From positions 1-54,773 of the forward strand of contig DATJBZ010000001.1 of assembly GCA_035515075.1 (NCBI GenBank): DNA of 54,773 nt, given 5' to 3'. Positions 26,618 through 35,808 of this stretch are shown in pieces (the stretch's first letter is position 1; each line of letters opens with the position of its first letter). Both the position numbers and the translations under genes were made by a program. This DNA is from Moheibacter sp035515075. GTDB taxonomy: Bacteria; Bacteroidota; Bacteroidia; Flavobacteriales; Weeksellaceae. The notes below the pieces were generated by a model. The model was not told the DNA's origin. It saw only the letters and a program-made list of their open reading frames with translations, and did no database searches.

Positions 26618-27309
26618 TCGCATTGGGTCTCGGTCTAACTTCGAGTCTACACTGTATCGGTATGTGCGGTCCGATTGCCTTTTCTTTGGGAATTAATCCT
26701 GAAAACAAATGGAATTTCGCTTCAAAGAACCTCACTTACCAATTGGGCCGTGTGACTACTTATTCGATTTTGGGTGCCATCTTGGGCACCATCGGCATGA
26801 GTGTTTCTTTTGCTGGATTGCAGCAACCATTGAGTATTTTCATCGGTGTTTTGATGATTGTCATGGCGATTTTACCCAAAAATCTAAGCAACAACAATTT
26901 CGGTTATGCACCTTTTGCTAAATTCATGCTGCACCTCAAACGCACTTTAGGTAGTTTCATGCGCAAAAAGAATTATTCGTCCTTGTACATTACTGGTTTG
27001 CTCAACGGACTGTTACCTTGTGGAGCCGTTTATGCCGCTTTGACAGGATCGATTGCCATGGGAAGCATTGTAGGTGGAGCTGCATTTATGTTTTCGTTTG
27101 GAGTGGGCACCATTCCGTTGATGTTTGCCGCTGTCTTGATGGGCAATGTCATCAGTGTTTCAGTTCGTCAAAAAATATTGAAACTACTGCCAATTTTCAT
27201 GGTCATTCTGGGCATATTGTTTATCCTAAGAGGATTGGATTTGGGCATTCCATTCATCTCACCAACACAGGAAAGTTTACAAATCAATGTTGAAGAAATT
27301 TGTGAATGA
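26551..27309 (+). CDS. SafE/UreH-like membrane transporter
   Basis: A six-helix membrane protein of the sulfite exporter TauE/SafE, UreH-like family, with the hallmark SSLHCIGMCGP near the N-terminus. Relatives next to cco genes are thought to move a transition metal, or to help cytochrome assembly. The ATG start at 26551 gives a polar leader of 15 residues that overlaps ccoH by 67 bp; a TTG at 26596 would start right before the first helix, with 22 bp of overlap, and looks more natural. I keep the ATG and flag the alternative. It closes the oxidase locus. Confidence 0.8.
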   Translation: METTWTRISHQTNHPLGSTFLIIALGLGLTSSLHCIGMCGPIAFSLGINPENKWNFASKNLTYQLGRVTTYSILGAILGTIGMSVSFAGLQQPLSIFIGVLMIVMAILPKNLSNNNFGYAPFAKFMLHLKRTLGSFMRKKNYSSLYITGLLNGLLPCGAVYAALTGSIAMGSIVGGAAFMFSFGVGTIPLMFAAVLMGNVISVSVRQKILKLLPIFMVILGILFILRGLDLGIPFISPTQESLQINVEEICE

Positions 27310-27378
27310 TTTTTTTAAAACTTTTATTAATAAATTGAATGTATTTTTTAGTTTTAACTAATTAAGAGATAATTTATT

Positions 27379-28167
27379 CTATTTCCACTCTTGAGGAATT
27401 TCACACACAGGAATCGGTTCCATTTTATGCAAATTAGCGCGATGTCTTTTTTGATAAATGTCAAATACTTCTGCTTCTCTCCCTGAGAAATCTGTGCTGC
27501 TTTTTCCTGATACATGCGCGCGCATCGCTACCTCCAATTCATCATAGGTCGCTCCAATTTGCATTTCATCACTCCGATTGTCCCCAAACAATCCATCTGT
27601 AGGCACCGCTTTTAGAATGCTGTCCAGAATTCCCAAAGATTGACCGATTGCATACACTTCCGATTTCATCAAATCACCAATCGGACTCAAGTCCACTCCC
27701 CCATCGCCATATTTCGTGAAAAATCCAATGCCAAAATCTTCGATTTTATTGCCCGTTCCAGCAACGAGATAAGAATGAATGCCTGCATAATAATACAAAG
27801 TCGTCATCCGCAAGCGCGCACGACTGTTTGCCAAAGCCAAATCGCCTACCGCTTCGTTATCTGCCGCTCCAACTTTTTGATGAAACGCATCATACACCGA
27901 AGTCAAATCAATGGACAAACTCAAAACATTGGGAAATTTATTTTTCAACCATTCAATGTGGTCTTTGGCACGAGACACTTGGGTAATTTCTTGGTGAATT
28001 GGCATTTCCAAACAAAGCAAAGGCGCCCCTGTTTTTGCACATAAAGTGGAAACGACGGCAGAATCAATGCCACCAGAAATGCCCAAAACAAATCCTTTTT
28101 GACGAGATTTATTCAAATAATCGTTCAACCAATCGACAATATGTGCTGTGATTTTTTCAGTCTGCAT
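27379..28167 (-). CDS. nadE: NAD synthetase, ammonia-dependent type
   Basis: 262 residues from the Met at 28167; the longer frame upstream runs into the gldB promoter region. The PP-loop motif SGGIDSA is at 31-37, and the KIEDFGIGFFTKYGDGG segment, which contacts deamido-NAD, is present. There is no nitrilase domain, so ammonia is used directly or supplied by another protein. It makes NAD from nicotinate adenine dinucleotide. It is divergent from gldB (40 bp) and converges on the SafE-like gene. Confidence 0.93.
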   Translation of the reverse strand: MQTEKITAHIVDWLNDYLNKSRQKGFVLGISGGIDSAVVSTLCAKTGAPLLCLEMPIHQEITQVSRAKDHIEWLKNKFPNVLSLSIDLTSVYDAFHQKVGAADNEAVGDLALANSRARLRMTTLYYYAGIHSYLVAGTGNKIEDFGIGFFTKYGDGGVDLSPIGDLMKSEVYAIGQSLGILDSILKAVPTDGLFGDNRSDEMQIGATYDELEVAMRAHVSGKSSTDFSGREAEVFDIYQKRHRANLHKMEPIPVCEIPQEWK

Positions 28168-28207
28168 TATATGATTAAATTTGTACAATATTTCTGATTC
28201 AAAGATA

Positions 28208-29239
28208 ATGAAAACAACGTATTGGCTTGGCTTATTGCTCTTTTTTATCCTTTCTTGCAACAAAGAAAAAAAATGGGACATTCCCTTAGAAAAAGAAGAA
28301 ATTGACCTTCAATTTACCAACATCAGCCAAGATTTCTTTGATCCAAAGATTTCTTTGCCCCATTTGTACCAAAATTATCCTTTCTTCTTTGACAGTTCAG
28401 TCGATGATGCGGTTTGGGAAAAACAAAGAAAAGACAGTTTGGAATTGCAGGTATTTGCCGCAACTCTAAATATATTTTCTTCTGACGAACAAAAAGAATT
28501 GAAAAAACTCTTTGCTAGATTTCATTATTATTTTCCAAACGAATTGGTTCCTAACGTATTTTTGTATGCTTCAGGTTTACAAAACATCAATGAGCCCGTA
28601 CTTTTTGGCAGCAAAGAAGGCATGCTATTCATCGCTTTGGACGGCTTTTTAGGTGAACGCGAACCGCTGTACCAACAAACAGAAGTGTATCCTTATCAAT
28701 TGAAATTCATGAATCCTGAAAACATTGCGCCAGCCGTTGTTCAAGCCATTGGTCGCGAAATTATTCCGTTCAATCCGCGCCAACAAACTTTCATTGATTT
28801 GATGGTCGATGAAGGAAAAAAGATGATTTTGGCGGATGCTTTGCTTCCTGAAACTTCGGATGCTTTGAAAATTGGATTTAGTCCAGAACATTTGGATTGG
28901 GCGCATGCGAATGAAGCGGGAATTTGGAACTATTTTGTCGAACAAAATATTCTGTTTGACACCGATCGCTCCTACCGAGAAAGATTTTTACAAGCCGCTC
29001 CCTTTTCTAAATTTTTGAATGAAATTGAATTGGATTCTCCAGGAAGAATTGGCGTTTGGACCGGTTGGCAAATCTGCCGAAAATACCTGAAAGAAAATCC
29101 TGAAATGAGCTTGCAAGAATTCATACACCAAGATACCCAAGTCATTTTTAAAGAAGCCAAATACAAGCCCAAAAAAGGCGATGGCGACTATGCGCCACTC
29201 AAAAGAGCTGCCAATGATGAAATTGAAAAGTATGAATAA
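28208..29239 (+). CDS. gldB: gliding motility lipoprotein GldB
   Basis: 343 residues from the Met at 28208, with a lipoprotein signal peptide (LLFFILSC, lipid Cys near 18). The GldB pattern is seen in QNYPFFFDSSVDDAVW, FPNEL and the conserved HANEAGIWNYF and RIGVWTGWQI motifs. GldB is essential for gliding and for T9SS function in Flavobacteria. It is followed by gldC after 35 bp, as in most Flavobacteria, and the two T9SS cargo-like proteins in this window fit. Confidence 0.93.
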   Translation: MKTTYWLGLLLFFILSCNKEKKWDIPLEKEEIDLQFTNISQDFFDPKISLPHLYQNYPFFFDSSVDDAVWEKQRKDSLELQVFAATLNIFSSDEQKELKKLFARFHYYFPNELVPNVFLYASGLQNINEPVLFGSKEGMLFIALDGFLGEREPLYQQTEVYPYQLKFMNPENIAPAVVQAIGREIIPFNPRQQTFIDLMVDEGKKMILADALLPETSDALKIGFSPEHLDWAHANEAGIWNYFVEQNILFDTDRSYRERFLQAAPFSKFLNEIELDSPGRIGVWTGWQICRKYLKENPEMSLQEFIHQDTQVIFKEAKYKPKKGDGDYAPLKRAANDEIEKYE

Positions 29240-29274
29240 ATACCAACAAATTACAATAATTAAAATACAATACA

Positions 29275-29616
29275 ATGAGTAAAAATAAACAAACAAAAAT
29301 CACCATAGACGTAGAATTGGACGAGAACCATGTACCAGAAAAAATGAGTTGGACGGCACAAGATGGAGGCATTGACAACCAAGAAACCAAAGCGGTGATG
29401 ATTTCAGTTTGGGACGACGCAACCAAAGAAGCTTTGCGTCTGGATTTGTGGACCAAAGAAATGCCGATGGATGAAATGAAACAATTTTTCCATCAAATCT
29501 TCATTTCAATGGCGAGCTCTTACCAACGTGCAACCAACGAAGATGAAACTGCTACTTCCATCATCGAGTTTGCAGAAAACTTTGCCTTCAAAGCGGGCAT
29601 CAAAGGCAATCAATAA
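29275..29616 (+). CDS. gldC: gliding motility protein GldC
   Basis: A 113-residue soluble acidic protein with the conserved GldC features VELDENHVPEKMSW and LRLDLWTKEMPMDEMK. In Flavobacterium it helps GldB in gliding; the exact biochemical role is not known. It stands in an operon with gldB and converges on the SIMPL gene. Confidence 0.92.
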   Translation: MSKNKQTKITIDVELDENHVPEKMSWTAQDGGIDNQETKAVMISVWDDATKEALRLDLWTKEMPMDEMKQFFHQIFISMASSYQRATNEDETATSIIEFAENFAFKAGIKGNQ

Positions 29617-29636
29617 AACAATCTAAAGCAAGTGTT

Positions 29637-30368
29637 TCATTCCAATTGGTACTCCAAACGGATGGTAATGCTTGCTTCTTTTTCTTTTGAATAGGTATTG
29701 AACGTACCACCATAACTGTAATCCTCATTGGAATTGGGCGCTGTGATCTGAATCACACCTGTGTTGGCCTTTTTCAATTTCCCCAAACGACTGCCTGCAT
29801 TTTCAGCAATTTTCTCTGCCCTGATTTTGGCGTCTTTTGTGGCATCTGCAATCATTTCATGTTTGACTTCGGACAATTTGGTGTAAAAATATTGCGGTGC
29901 TGAAGAAGTAAATTCGATGCCTTGGTTGATGATTTCTGTGATGTTTCGAGAAAGTTGTTCAATTTTCTCCACCTCTTGGCTTTCGATGGAAACATTTTGA
30001 GACAATAAATAGCCCGAAAAACTGGAATAACTGCGGCCGTATTCATCCGTTCCATAATTGTATGTTTTTTGAATGTCCACGGCAGAAAAAATGATTTCTT
30101 TCTCAGCAATTCCTTTTGAAGTCAAATACTCATGAATGATTTTCTTGTCATTGGCCAATTGTGCATACGCCGCATTCAATTCCATGCTGTTATTCGAGAA
30201 ATTGCCTTGCCAAGTAATCAAATCAGAAGTAAAGGTTTTGCTGCCCAAACCTGTGACAGAAACGGTATTGTCTGATTGATTCCTGTGTTTGAACGCTTGC
30301 CCAACGATGGTCAGACCAATGACAAATCCTAAAGATAATATGCTAGCAATAATGATGTTTTTATTCAT
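29637..30368 (-). CDS. SIMPL (DUF541) domain protein
   Basis: 243 residues with an N-terminal membrane helix or uncleaved signal (~5-25) and a periplasmic SIMPL/DUF541 domain that starts at VSVTGLGSKTF. The family occurs in cell-envelope and oxidative-stress contexts in bacteria; the exact function is not known. Its end faces gldC with a gap of 20 bp. Confidence 0.85.
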   Translation of the reverse strand: MNKNIIIASILSLGFVIGLTIVGQAFKHRNQSDNTVSVTGLGSKTFTSDLITWQGNFSNNSMELNAAYAQLANDKKIIHEYLTSKGIAEKEIIFSAVDIQKTYNYGTDEYGRSYSSFSGYLLSQNVSIESQEVEKIEQLSRNITEIINQGIEFTSSAPQYFYTKLSEVKHEMIADATKDAKIRAEKIAENAGSRLGKLKKANTGVIQITAPNSNEDYSYGGTFNTYSKEKEASITIRLEYQLE

Positions 30369-30496
30369 GGTACTTCAATTTGACCGAAAGTTAACAAAAA
30401 ATTCTACACGACTTTTGTCCTTTTGATGATTATATTCCAAAGGTTTTGAAAACCTAAAATCAATATTTACTATATTTGAACAATTCCAATCGGAAA

Positions 30497-30964
30497 ATGA
30501 AAAAGATACTTTGTGCATTGATACCGTTATTTTTGCTGGCTTGTGGTCCATCTGCCATCCGCTACAATGATGCGCTCATTGCTGCGCAATTGGACATTTC
30601 TGCGGATTTGAACCGAATCTTCACAAAAAATGCTACCTATGAAAACATCCATGACAATCGGTTGATTTTGGTCAAAAACGCAGAAAAAGGATTGGAAATG
30701 AGCAGAAATTTACAGGATTTCAAAGGAAATAGCGATTATCAAAAATCGGCCATTCAATATTATAGCTTTGTCGCCAATTATTTTTCAACCACATTGGCCA
30801 TCGATAGTTTGCTGTACTATTATGCTTCCAAAGATGGGATCAACCATTTGAGTGATGAACGTTTCAACCAAATGCAAGCCAATTTTAGACATTTTCAAAC
30901 TCTGGAAACCGAACTATTGAACCAACAAAAGAAATTCGCCAAAGAATTCCATCTTAAACTTTAA
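30497..30964 (+). CDS. small lipoprotein, first gene of a four-gene operon
   Basis: 155 residues from the Met at 30497 (seven in-frame codons upstream are ignored because the signal peptide starts here). The lipobox LLAC puts the lipid Cys at residue 15. The rest is helical and polar without a fold that I recognise. It lies 12 bp before the next gene, which in turn overlaps its follower, so the four genes to 33254 are probably one transcript. Confidence 0.7.
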   Translation: MKKILCALIPLFLLACGPSAIRYNDALIAAQLDISADLNRIFTKNATYENIHDNRLILVKNAEKGLEMSRNLQDFKGNSDYQKSAIQYYSFVANYFSTTLAIDSLLYYYASKDGINHLSDERFNQMQANFRHFQTLETELLNQQKKFAKEFHLKL

Positions 30965-30976
30965 AACTAATTTTCA

Positions 30977-31303
30977 ATGATTTTAGTAGTTTGCCCTTGG
31001 TTGTTTTCAAAAAACTTTAGAGGTTTGGCGATTTTTCCGTTTATTTTCTTGAAAGACAAAAGCTTGAAAGAAAACAAACGCATGCTATTTCATGAAAAAA
31101 TTCATCTTCGCCAACAATTGGAAATGTTGTGGTTGTTCTTTTTTCTTTGGTATGGAATTGAATTTATCATTCGTTGGATCCAATTCAAAAATCCTTTGCA
31201 AGCTTATTTGAACATCAGTTTTGAAAAAGAGGCCTATGCCAATGAACACAATTTGAATTATTTGAAAAATAGAAAATTCGCCGCTTTTTACCGTTATTTA
31301 TGA
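30977..31303 (+). CDS. small membrane protein with HExxH motif
   Basis: 108 residues with two hydrophobic segments (~3-25 and ~50-68). Between them lies H39-E-K-I-H43, and about 40 residues further FEKEAYANE, which could supply a third (Glu) ligand as in zinc metalloproteases of the gluzincin type. Similar small proteins occur in other Flavobacteria, as far as I recall, without known function. It overlaps the next gene by ATGA. Confidence 0.65.
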   Translation: MILVVCPWLFSKNFRGLAIFPFIFLKDKSLKENKRMLFHEKIHLRQQLEMLWLFFFLWYGIEFIIRWIQFKNPLQAYLNISFEKEAYANEHNLNYLKNRKFAAFYRYL

Positions 31304-32211
31304 TGAGTTTCCTCGATTTAACTTCCCGCATACAACCCATTTTCACCAAAAACTCCATTCAATTGGATATTTTGAGGGAAGATGAATTGCATCCACAAAT
31401 TTCTGGCAATAAATTTCGAAAACTGAAATACAACGTCCAAGCATTTCAACAAGGAAGCTTCAGTACTTTGCTTACTTTTGGTGGCGCTTATTCCAATCAC
31501 ATTTCGGCAACAGCTGCTGCAGGAAAAGCTTTCAAGCTACCAACCATTGGGCTCATTCGCGGAGAAGAATTGGCGGACAAAATTGACCAAAATCCGACTT
31601 TGTCCTTTGCCCAATCTTGTGGCATGCAACTCGAATTCATCTCCAGAGAAGCTTATCGAGAAAAATCTACCCCCGCATTCATCCAACAACTCGAACAGCG
31701 CTTCGGGAAGTTTTATCTGTTGCCTGAAGGCGGCACCAATGCTTTGGCTATCCAAGGTTGTGAAGAAATACTGAATGAAACCACACAAAATTACGATTAT
31801 ATAGGTGTGGCTGTCGGCACCGCTGGAACGATTTCTGGGATTTTAAACGCCAGTGAAAAACACCAAAAAATCATCGGTTTTCCTGCTTTAAAATTCTCGG
31901 ATTTTTTAAAAAAGGAAATTTTATCTTGGACCAAAAATGAACATTTTGAACTGATGAATGGGTATCATTTTGGTGGATATGGCAAAATTAATGAAGATTT
32001 AGTCCAGTTTATCAATCAATTTAAACAAGATTATCATGTACCTTTGGATCCGATTTATACAGGCAAAATGATGTTTGGCATATGGGATTTGATCAAAAAG
32101 GATTATTTTGCCCCCCATTCCCGCATTTTGGCCATTCATACTGGAGGTTTGCAAGGAATTGAAGGCATGAATCAAGAATTATTAAAGAAAAATAAAACAA
32201 TCATTGCATGA
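31300..32211 (+). CDS. ACC deaminase / D-cysteine desulfhydrase family PLP enzyme
   Basis: 303 residues of fold-type II PLP enzyme. Lys38 in SGNKFRKLKYN is the expected PLP lysine, and GGAYSNHISATAAAG holds the substrate-binding loop. Members either open the cyclopropane ring of ACC or break down D-cysteine to pyruvate, sulfide and ammonia; the sequence alone does not decide, and D-cysteine desulfhydrase or a D-amino-acid role is more likely in this organism. Overlaps the genes on both sides by 4 bp. Confidence 0.85.
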   Translation: MMSFLDLTSRIQPIFTKNSIQLDILREDELHPQISGNKFRKLKYNVQAFQQGSFSTLLTFGGAYSNHISATAAAGKAFKLPTIGLIRGEELADKIDQNPTLSFAQSCGMQLEFISREAYREKSTPAFIQQLEQRFGKFYLLPEGGTNALAIQGCEEILNETTQNYDYIGVAVGTAGTISGILNASEKHQKIIGFPALKFSDFLKKEILSWTKNEHFELMNGYHFGGYGKINEDLVQFINQFKQDYHVPLDPIYTGKMMFGIWDLIKKDYFAPHSRILAIHTGGLQGIEGMNQELLKKNKTIIA

Positions 32212-33254
32212 AACGAAATTTTTGGACCGTTCTTTTTTTGGTAATTTATCAATTTTCCTTTGCGCAAGATGAAAAAAACATCGACTACATCCGTTTGCAC
32301 GCCCAACTTGCGGTGGAGGAAATGCATTTGTATAAAATTCCAGCGAGCATCACACTTTCTCAAGGAATTTTGGAAACAGGCGGAGGTCAGAGTCGTTTGG
32401 CAGAAATAGCCCACAACCATTTTGGCATCAAATGCAAAAAAGAATGGACAGGGCCGACCATCAGCCATACTGATGATGCGCCCAATGAGTGTTTTAGAAA
32501 ATACAACAGCGTTCAAGAAAGTTACCGTGACCATTCTAAATTCTTGGCAGAAAGACCGTTTTACAAAGCTTTGTTTACCTTGGACATGCATGATTACAAG
32601 GCTTGGGCACATGGTTTGAAAAAAGCAGGTTATGCCACCAATCCAAAGTATGCAGGGATTTTGATTTCAAGAATTGAGAAATACAAACTCAATGAATTTG
32701 ACCATTTGACACCGGAACAAGTGCAACAAAAATTGGAAGAATTGTATGGTGTATCCCCTATTTTGGCTTTGTCTCATTTCAATGCACCTACTGAAAATGC
32801 ATACGAAATTGCCATTGCCGAACAACCCAAAGTTGAACAAAACAAAGAAGAAACAGCGATTGCAACAGCCATTTTGCCCACCAAAAAAATTGAGGTAGAA
32901 AAACGCGCTAAAAACCCATTGCAACGCATGAAAACTCATGCCGTAGGCATTCAGTACATAGAAGTAAACGAAGGTGAAACTTTGCAAAGTTTGGCAAAGT
33001 TGTACGACATTTCCGTAGAAAAATTGGCAGCATACAATGAATTGCCCAACAATGGAACGTTGCTACCAGGACAATTGGTGTTTTTCAACAAAAAGAAAAA
33101 CAAAGGCGCTTTCAAAACCTATCGTGTGCAAGATGGCGAAAGTATGTACTTTATTGCGCAAAAAGTTGGAATAAAAATCGATCGTTTGTATCGATTGAAC
33201 CGCCTATCTCCAGGACAACAGCCCCAAGCAGGAATGAATTTGAAATTGAAATAA
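32208..33254 (+). CDS. exported glucosaminidase with LysM domains
   Basis: 348 residues: signal peptide (~1-19), a GH73-type endo-beta-N-acetylglucosaminidase domain (~25-165) with the catalytic Glu56 in ILETGGGQSRLA and the HNHFGIKC motif, a linker, and two LysM peptidoglycan-binding domains (~245-295 and ~300-348). It cuts the glycan strands of peptidoglycan during growth or division. It ends the four-gene operon, and its start overlaps the preceding stop codon by ATGA. Confidence 0.9.
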   Translation: MKRNFWTVLFLVIYQFSFAQDEKNIDYIRLHAQLAVEEMHLYKIPASITLSQGILETGGGQSRLAEIAHNHFGIKCKKEWTGPTISHTDDAPNECFRKYNSVQESYRDHSKFLAERPFYKALFTLDMHDYKAWAHGLKKAGYATNPKYAGILISRIEKYKLNEFDHLTPEQVQQKLEELYGVSPILALSHFNAPTENAYEIAIAEQPKVEQNKEETAIATAILPTKKIEVEKRAKNPLQRMKTHAVGIQYIEVNEGETLQSLAKLYDISVEKLAAYNELPNNGTLLPGQLVFFNKKKNKGAFKTYRVQDGESMYFIAQKVGIKIDRLYRLNRLSPGQQPQAGMNLKLK

Positions 33255-33625
33255 TCTCAATATCTGGTTAGATACGGTTCGACGCTATTGGGATTGAAAT
33301 GAGCTACAACTGCTTATTTTATCGATAAAATAAACGGTTTCAGATTTTTCTATCCTAAATTCCCTAATTCTTCTTAATTTTATGCTTGAATACATGAATT
33401 GGAATCGTTTTTGTAAAGCAAAAGATTCAATTCATAAAAAATGTTACTACAGCCAATTGCATTGCAATTAAATTCGAATTTATGTTTTTCAATCATTGGT
33501 TTGAATAGTGAAAACACTGGTAAAATCCCCCATTTTTTATTGTACATAGATTATTTGGATCAACCTTTTTTCTTTCCCCAATTGAACAAATTCAAATGAT
33601 TTCATCAACAACTAAATCTACTGTT
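33255..33625. other. 370-bp intergenic region with a 20-bp palindrome
   Basis: I see no gene here. The most striking element is the perfect palindrome TTATTTTATCGATAAAATAA at 33314-33333; a smaller one, AATTGCATTGCAATT, follows around 33458. The region separates the glucosaminidase operon from the HTH pair and is more AT-rich than its neighbours. Confidence 0.5.
33314..33333. promoter_or_regulatory. perfect 20-bp palindrome
   Basis: TTATTTTATCGATAAAATAA reads the same on both strands, with no central spacer. It may be an operator, or a weak terminator of the preceding operon; the absence of a loop makes a binding site more likely. Confidence 0.45.
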
Positions 33626-34048
33626 ATGAACTTCAAAGAAATTCACATTGGACATTTGATCAAACAAATGATTGTCGAGCAAGAAATAGAAATGTCACGC
33701 ATTTGTAATTTTTTATCGACTACACCAGAAGAGGTAGAGAAAATGTACAACAGCAAAAGTTTGGACACAGAAACTCTTTTGAGATGGAGTAAATTGTTGT
33801 TTTATGATTTCTTTAGAATTTATTCACAACATTTGATCCTTTACACCCCTTCGACCAAAGGCGAACAGCCAAAGTCCCCCAGTGACTCTAAATTGCCGCA
33901 GTTTCGGAAAAACATTTACACCCAAGAGATCATTGATTTTATTTTAGGTGAAATTAAAACAGGGGAAATGACCACTGCTGAAGTTATTTCAGACTATGGC
34001 ATTCCCAAAACTACTTTGTACAAATGGATAAAAAAACATCAAAAATAG
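33626..34048 (+). CDS. helix-turn-helix protein of a Bacteroidota-specific family
   Basis: 140 residues from the Met at 33626 (MNFKEIHIG, the family's usual start; 10 more in-frame codons lie upstream). The N-terminal half, including EMSRICNFL and SKSLDTETLLRWSKLL, looks like a DNA-binding helical domain; the C-terminus ends in a second HTH, PKTTLYKWIKKH, of the kind seen in IS3-type OrfA proteins. Relatives are often labelled transposase, but no catalytic domain is present. Such proteins occur in many copies in Chryseobacterium and relatives, to my recollection. It overlaps the next small gene by 25 bp. Confidence 0.7.
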   Translation: MNFKEIHIGHLIKQMIVEQEIEMSRICNFLSTTPEEVEKMYNSKSLDTETLLRWSKLLFYDFFRIYSQHLILYTPSTKGEQPKSPSDSKLPQFRKNIYTQEIIDFILGEIKTGEMTTAEVISDYGIPKTTLYKWIKKHQK

Positions 34049-34305
34049 ATCATTTGGTGAAAAATTATTTGAATCAATCCAAACAAGCAATTCGCCAAAC
34101 ATTCGGACAGCCCAACAAAAAATATGACAATGAAGTTTGGATTTATAACCGCTACAGGTATGGTATTTTCAAAGAAGAAATCTCTTTTCTTTTTGAAGAT
34201 GACAAGGTAAATGATGTGGTCCTTACCGAATATTTGTTTTGCATGGAAATGTATGCGATCTACTATTATAGTTCACTAAAACCGCCTTATAGAATTGTCA
34301 AATAA
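34024..34305 (+). CDS. small partner protein of the HTH gene
   Basis: 93 residues, no signal or membrane segment; the middle part (WIYNRYRYGIFKEEISFLFEDD) looks like a small beta-rich domain. Its start lies inside the HTH gene, with 25 bp of overlap in another frame, suggesting coupled translation. I do not recognise the family beyond its usual company with this type of HTH gene. Confidence 0.6.
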   Translation: MDKKTSKIDHLVKNYLNQSKQAIRQTFGQPNKKYDNEVWIYNRYRYGIFKEEISFLFEDDKVNDVVLTEYLFCMEMYAIYYYSSLKPPYRIVK

Positions 34306-34348
34306 GCCATTCTCTCTTTTCAACCAAAAGTAAATTATCTATAAAAAA

Positions 34349-34373
34349 AGCCTGATTTCTCAATCAGGCTTTT
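34349..34373. terminator. bidirectional terminator between the HTH pair and fumC
   Basis: AGCCTGATT and AATCAGGCT form a 9-bp stem around a 4-nt loop, with seven A before and TTT after. It serves the two converging transcripts. Confidence 0.75.
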
Positions 34374-34395
34374 GCTTTCTTTCAGAGTCTTGGAC

Positions 34396-35781
34396 TCAAA
34401 CCATGTCTTCGGGTCTTACCCAAGCATCGAAGTCCTCAGCACTCACATAGCCCAAACGAACCGCCTCTTCTTTCAAAGTCGTTCCATTTTTGTGCGCCGT
34501 TTGTGCAATTTCTGCCGCTTTGTAATAACCGATTTTGGTATTCAAAGCCGTTACCAACATCAATGAACTATCCAGCAATTCTTTGATTCTTACATGATTG
34601 GGCTCAATTCCTTGTGCGCAATGTAAATCAAAAGAGACGCATGCATCACCAATCAATTCAGCACTTTGAAGGAAATTATACGCCATCATCGGTTTGAAAA
34701 CATTCAATTCAAAATGACCTTGCGCCCCACCAATGGTGATCGCCACATCGTTCCCCATTACTTGCGCCGCAACCATGGTCAAAGCTTCTGCCTGTGTAGG
34801 GTTCACCTTTCCTGGCATGATCGAAGAACCCGGTTCATTTTCAGGAATAAAGATTTCACCAATTCCAGAACGTGGCCCTGAAGCCAACAAACGAATGTCA
34901 TTCGCGATTTTATTCAAAGAAACCGCCAATTGCTTCAAAGCACCATGGCTTTCTACAATCGCATCATGCGCAGCCAAGGCTTCAAATTTATTTTCTGCCG
35001 TTACAAAAGGCAATCCTGTGAATTCAGCAATGTATTTTGCCACCAAAACATCGTAACCTTTTGGTGTATTCAATCCCGTTCCTACAGCTGTACCGCCCAA
35101 AGCCAATTCGGACAAATGCGCCAAAGTATTTTTCAAAGCCCTCAATCCGTGGTCCAATTGCGCCACATAGCCTGAAATCTCTTGTCCCAAAGTCACCGGC
35201 GTTGCATCCATCAAATGCGTTCGGCCAATTTTCACGACATCTTTGAAAGCTTCTGCTTTTTGATGCAAAGTATTTCTCAATTGTTCCACACCAGGAATTG
35301 TTTTTTCAACCACCGCCTGATAACAAGCAATGTGCATTCCTGTTGGATAGGTATCGTTAGAAGACTGGGATTTGTTGACATCATCATTGGGTTGCAAGAC
35401 TTTCTCCCCTTCACCGATTTTCCCTCCTGCCAAAACCTGTGCACGGTTGGCGATGACTTCATTCACATTCATGTTCGATTGCGTCCCTGAGCCCGTCTGC
35501 CAAATCACCAAAGGAAATTGATCGTCTAACTTTCCTGCCAAAATCTCGTCACAAACTGCAGCGATTCTGTCACGCTTCTCTTTAGATAAAACCCCCAATT
35601 CACAGTTGGTATAAGCGGCGGCTTTCTTCAAAAAAGCAAATCCACGAATGACTTCTTTCGGCATAGAAGCAGATGGCCCAATTTTAAAATTTTGCAATGA
35701 GCGTTCAGTTTGTGCACCCCAATATTTATCGGCCGGTACTTTCACTTCGCCCATGGTATCTTTTTCAATTCTGAATTCCAT
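34396..35781 (-). CDS. fumC: fumarate hydratase class II
   Basis: 461 residues from the Met at 35781 (MEFRIEKDTMGEVKVP); 13 further codons lie upstream. It converts fumarate to malate in the citric acid cycle. The fumarate lyase signature GSSIMPGKVNPTQ, the GSGTQSNMNVNEV substrate site and TGLNTPKGYDV are present, which marks the fumarase rather than the aspartase or argininosuccinate lyase branch. The oxygen-stable class II enzyme needs no iron-sulfur cluster. A promoter lies at 35809-35837. Confidence 0.96.
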   Translation of the reverse strand: MEFRIEKDTMGEVKVPADKYWGAQTERSLQNFKIGPSASMPKEVIRGFAFLKKAAAYTNCELGVLSKEKRDRIAAVCDEILAGKLDDQFPLVIWQTGSGTQSNMNVNEVIANRAQVLAGGKIGEGEKVLQPNDDVNKSQSSNDTYPTGMHIACYQAVVEKTIPGVEQLRNTLHQKAEAFKDVVKIGRTHLMDATPVTLGQEISGYVAQLDHGLRALKNTLAHLSELALGGTAVGTGLNTPKGYDVLVAKYIAEFTGLPFVTAENKFEALAAHDAIVESHGALKQLAVSLNKIANDIRLLASGPRSGIGEIFIPENEPGSSIMPGKVNPTQAEALTMVAAQVMGNDVAITIGGAQGHFELNVFKPMMAYNFLQSAELIGDACVSFDLHCAQGIEPNHVRIKELLDSSLMLVTALNTKIGYYKAAEIAQTAHKNGTTLKEEAVRLGYVSAEDFDAWVRPEDMV

Positions 35782-35808
35782 TTGTCTAATCATTTTAAAA
35801 TTAAGCCA

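Noticed and set aside
27310..27378. Terminator between the SafE-like gene and nadE
   Set aside because: Only a weak TTAAAAC/GTTTTAA pairing with a long loop is visible, not enough to call.
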